A DNA stretch of 7,058 nt from Bacteroidota bacterium (GTDB taxonomy: Bacteria; Bacteroidota; Bacteroidia; Flavobacteriales_D; Sanyastnellaceae): positions 1 through 7,058 of the forward strand of contig JAQCID010000058.1 in NCBI GenBank assembly GCA_027618855.1, read 5' to 3'. The translations under genes and the position numbers were made by a program. Every line of letters begins with the position of its first letter. The first letter of the stretch is position 1. Shown piece by piece: positions 6,696 to 7,058 of the stretch. The notes under the pieces are model-generated. The model was not told the origin of the DNA. It did no database searches and worked only from the letters and a program-made list of their open reading frames with translations.

Positions 6696-7058
6696 AGTTT
6701 AAGAAATCCGACTCCAATGGTCGATCTTTTAGAATAAGTACCAAATTGTTTTTTAGCGTCGTGTGCGTTGGCAATTCCAAACCAGGATCTTTATCTAAAA
6801 TACGTTGAGCGATATATCTCGCTGTCGTCATTAACTCCCTATCTCGCATCAAATCAGCCATCTTCAAATCAGGAACACCACTTTGTTGCGTTCCTAGAAT
6901 ATCGCCCGGGCCTCTAATGTCCATATCTACCTCCGCAATTTCAAATCCATCATTTGTCCTACACATGGTTTCTAACCTGCGCCTTGCTTCACTACTGAAC
7001 TCCTCTTTTGTCATTAAAATACAATAACTCTGATCGCCCCCTCTCCCCACTCTCCCCC
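6688..7058 (-). CDS. recG: ATP-dependent DNA helicase RecG, C-terminal part (cut by window edge)
   Basis: The last 122 residues of RecG, the superfamily 2 helicase that remodels stalled replication forks and branch-migrates Holliday junctions. The window opens in helicase motif VI (GRVGRGGDQSYCILM; the residue before is encoded by a codon ending GG, fitting the expected Arg). It continues with RRRLETMCRTNDGFEIAE and then DMDIRGPGDILGTQQSG, the RecG-specific TRG (translocation) region that couples ATP hydrolysis to movement, and PDLKMADLMRDRELMTTAR before a short C-terminal tail ending FLNYA. The same block also occurs in Mfd, but the tail right after it is that of RecG. The remaining roughly 570 residues lie beyond the right edge. 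Its TGA (6688-6690) falls inside the start of the downstream propeller-like gene, suggesting co-transcription. Confidence 0.93.
   Translation of the reverse strand, partial: GRVGRGGDQSYCILMTKEEFSSEARRRLETMCRTNDGFEIAEVDMDIRGPGDILGTQQSGVPDLKMADLMRDRELMTTARYIAQRILDKDPGLELPTHTTLKNNLVLILKDRPLESDFLNYA

Overview
The window looks like ordinary chromosomal DNA of a member of the Bacteroidota, most likely Flavobacteriales-like. This rests on my memory of the families: an ELFV-type amino acid dehydrogenase of the distinctive GGAAGGGTRMH / GWGNVG type, an NhaD antiporter, an ExbB/TolQ protein with the typical ELLMEGGWYIMLPLALMSI start, and an FG-GAP-like propeller protein. Starts also lack clear Shine-Dalgarno sequences, as is common in that phylum. 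I saw no mobile element, CRISPR array, phage gene or RNA gene, and no sign of recent transfer. The DNA is almost fully coding; the largest gap between genes is 106 bases.

Layout. Positions 1-4142 hold a minus-strand set transcribed right to left: anmK (anhydro-N-acetylmuramic acid kinase), an amino acid dehydrogenase, nhaD (Na+/H+ antiporter), then after a 106-base gap the start of an ExbB/TolQ/MotA-type proton channel gene that runs off the left edge. A plus-strand acyl-CoA dehydrogenase (4155-5297) diverges from anmK with only 12 bases between the two start codons. It then converges on, and overlaps by 12 bases, a minus-strand gene for an unrecognised anchored propeller-like protein (5286-6695). 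That gene overlaps by 8 bases the end of recG, whose 3' part fills 6688-7058.

How the genes may work together. The left set combines cell-wall sugar recycling (AnmK), amino acid oxidation or synthesis (dehydrogenase), sodium and pH homeostasis (NhaD) and use of the proton gradient for outer-membrane energisation (ExbB-like). With the acyl-CoA dehydrogenase it gives a picture of a heterotroph living on peptides and fatty or branched-chain acids, probably in a sodium-containing habitat. The link between these jobs is inferred from position only.

I did not find a clear new system. The points most worth a second look are the propeller-like protein with five regularly spaced repeats beside recG, and the very tight anmK / acyl-CoA dehydrogenase divergent junction, where any promoters must lie inside the opposing genes.
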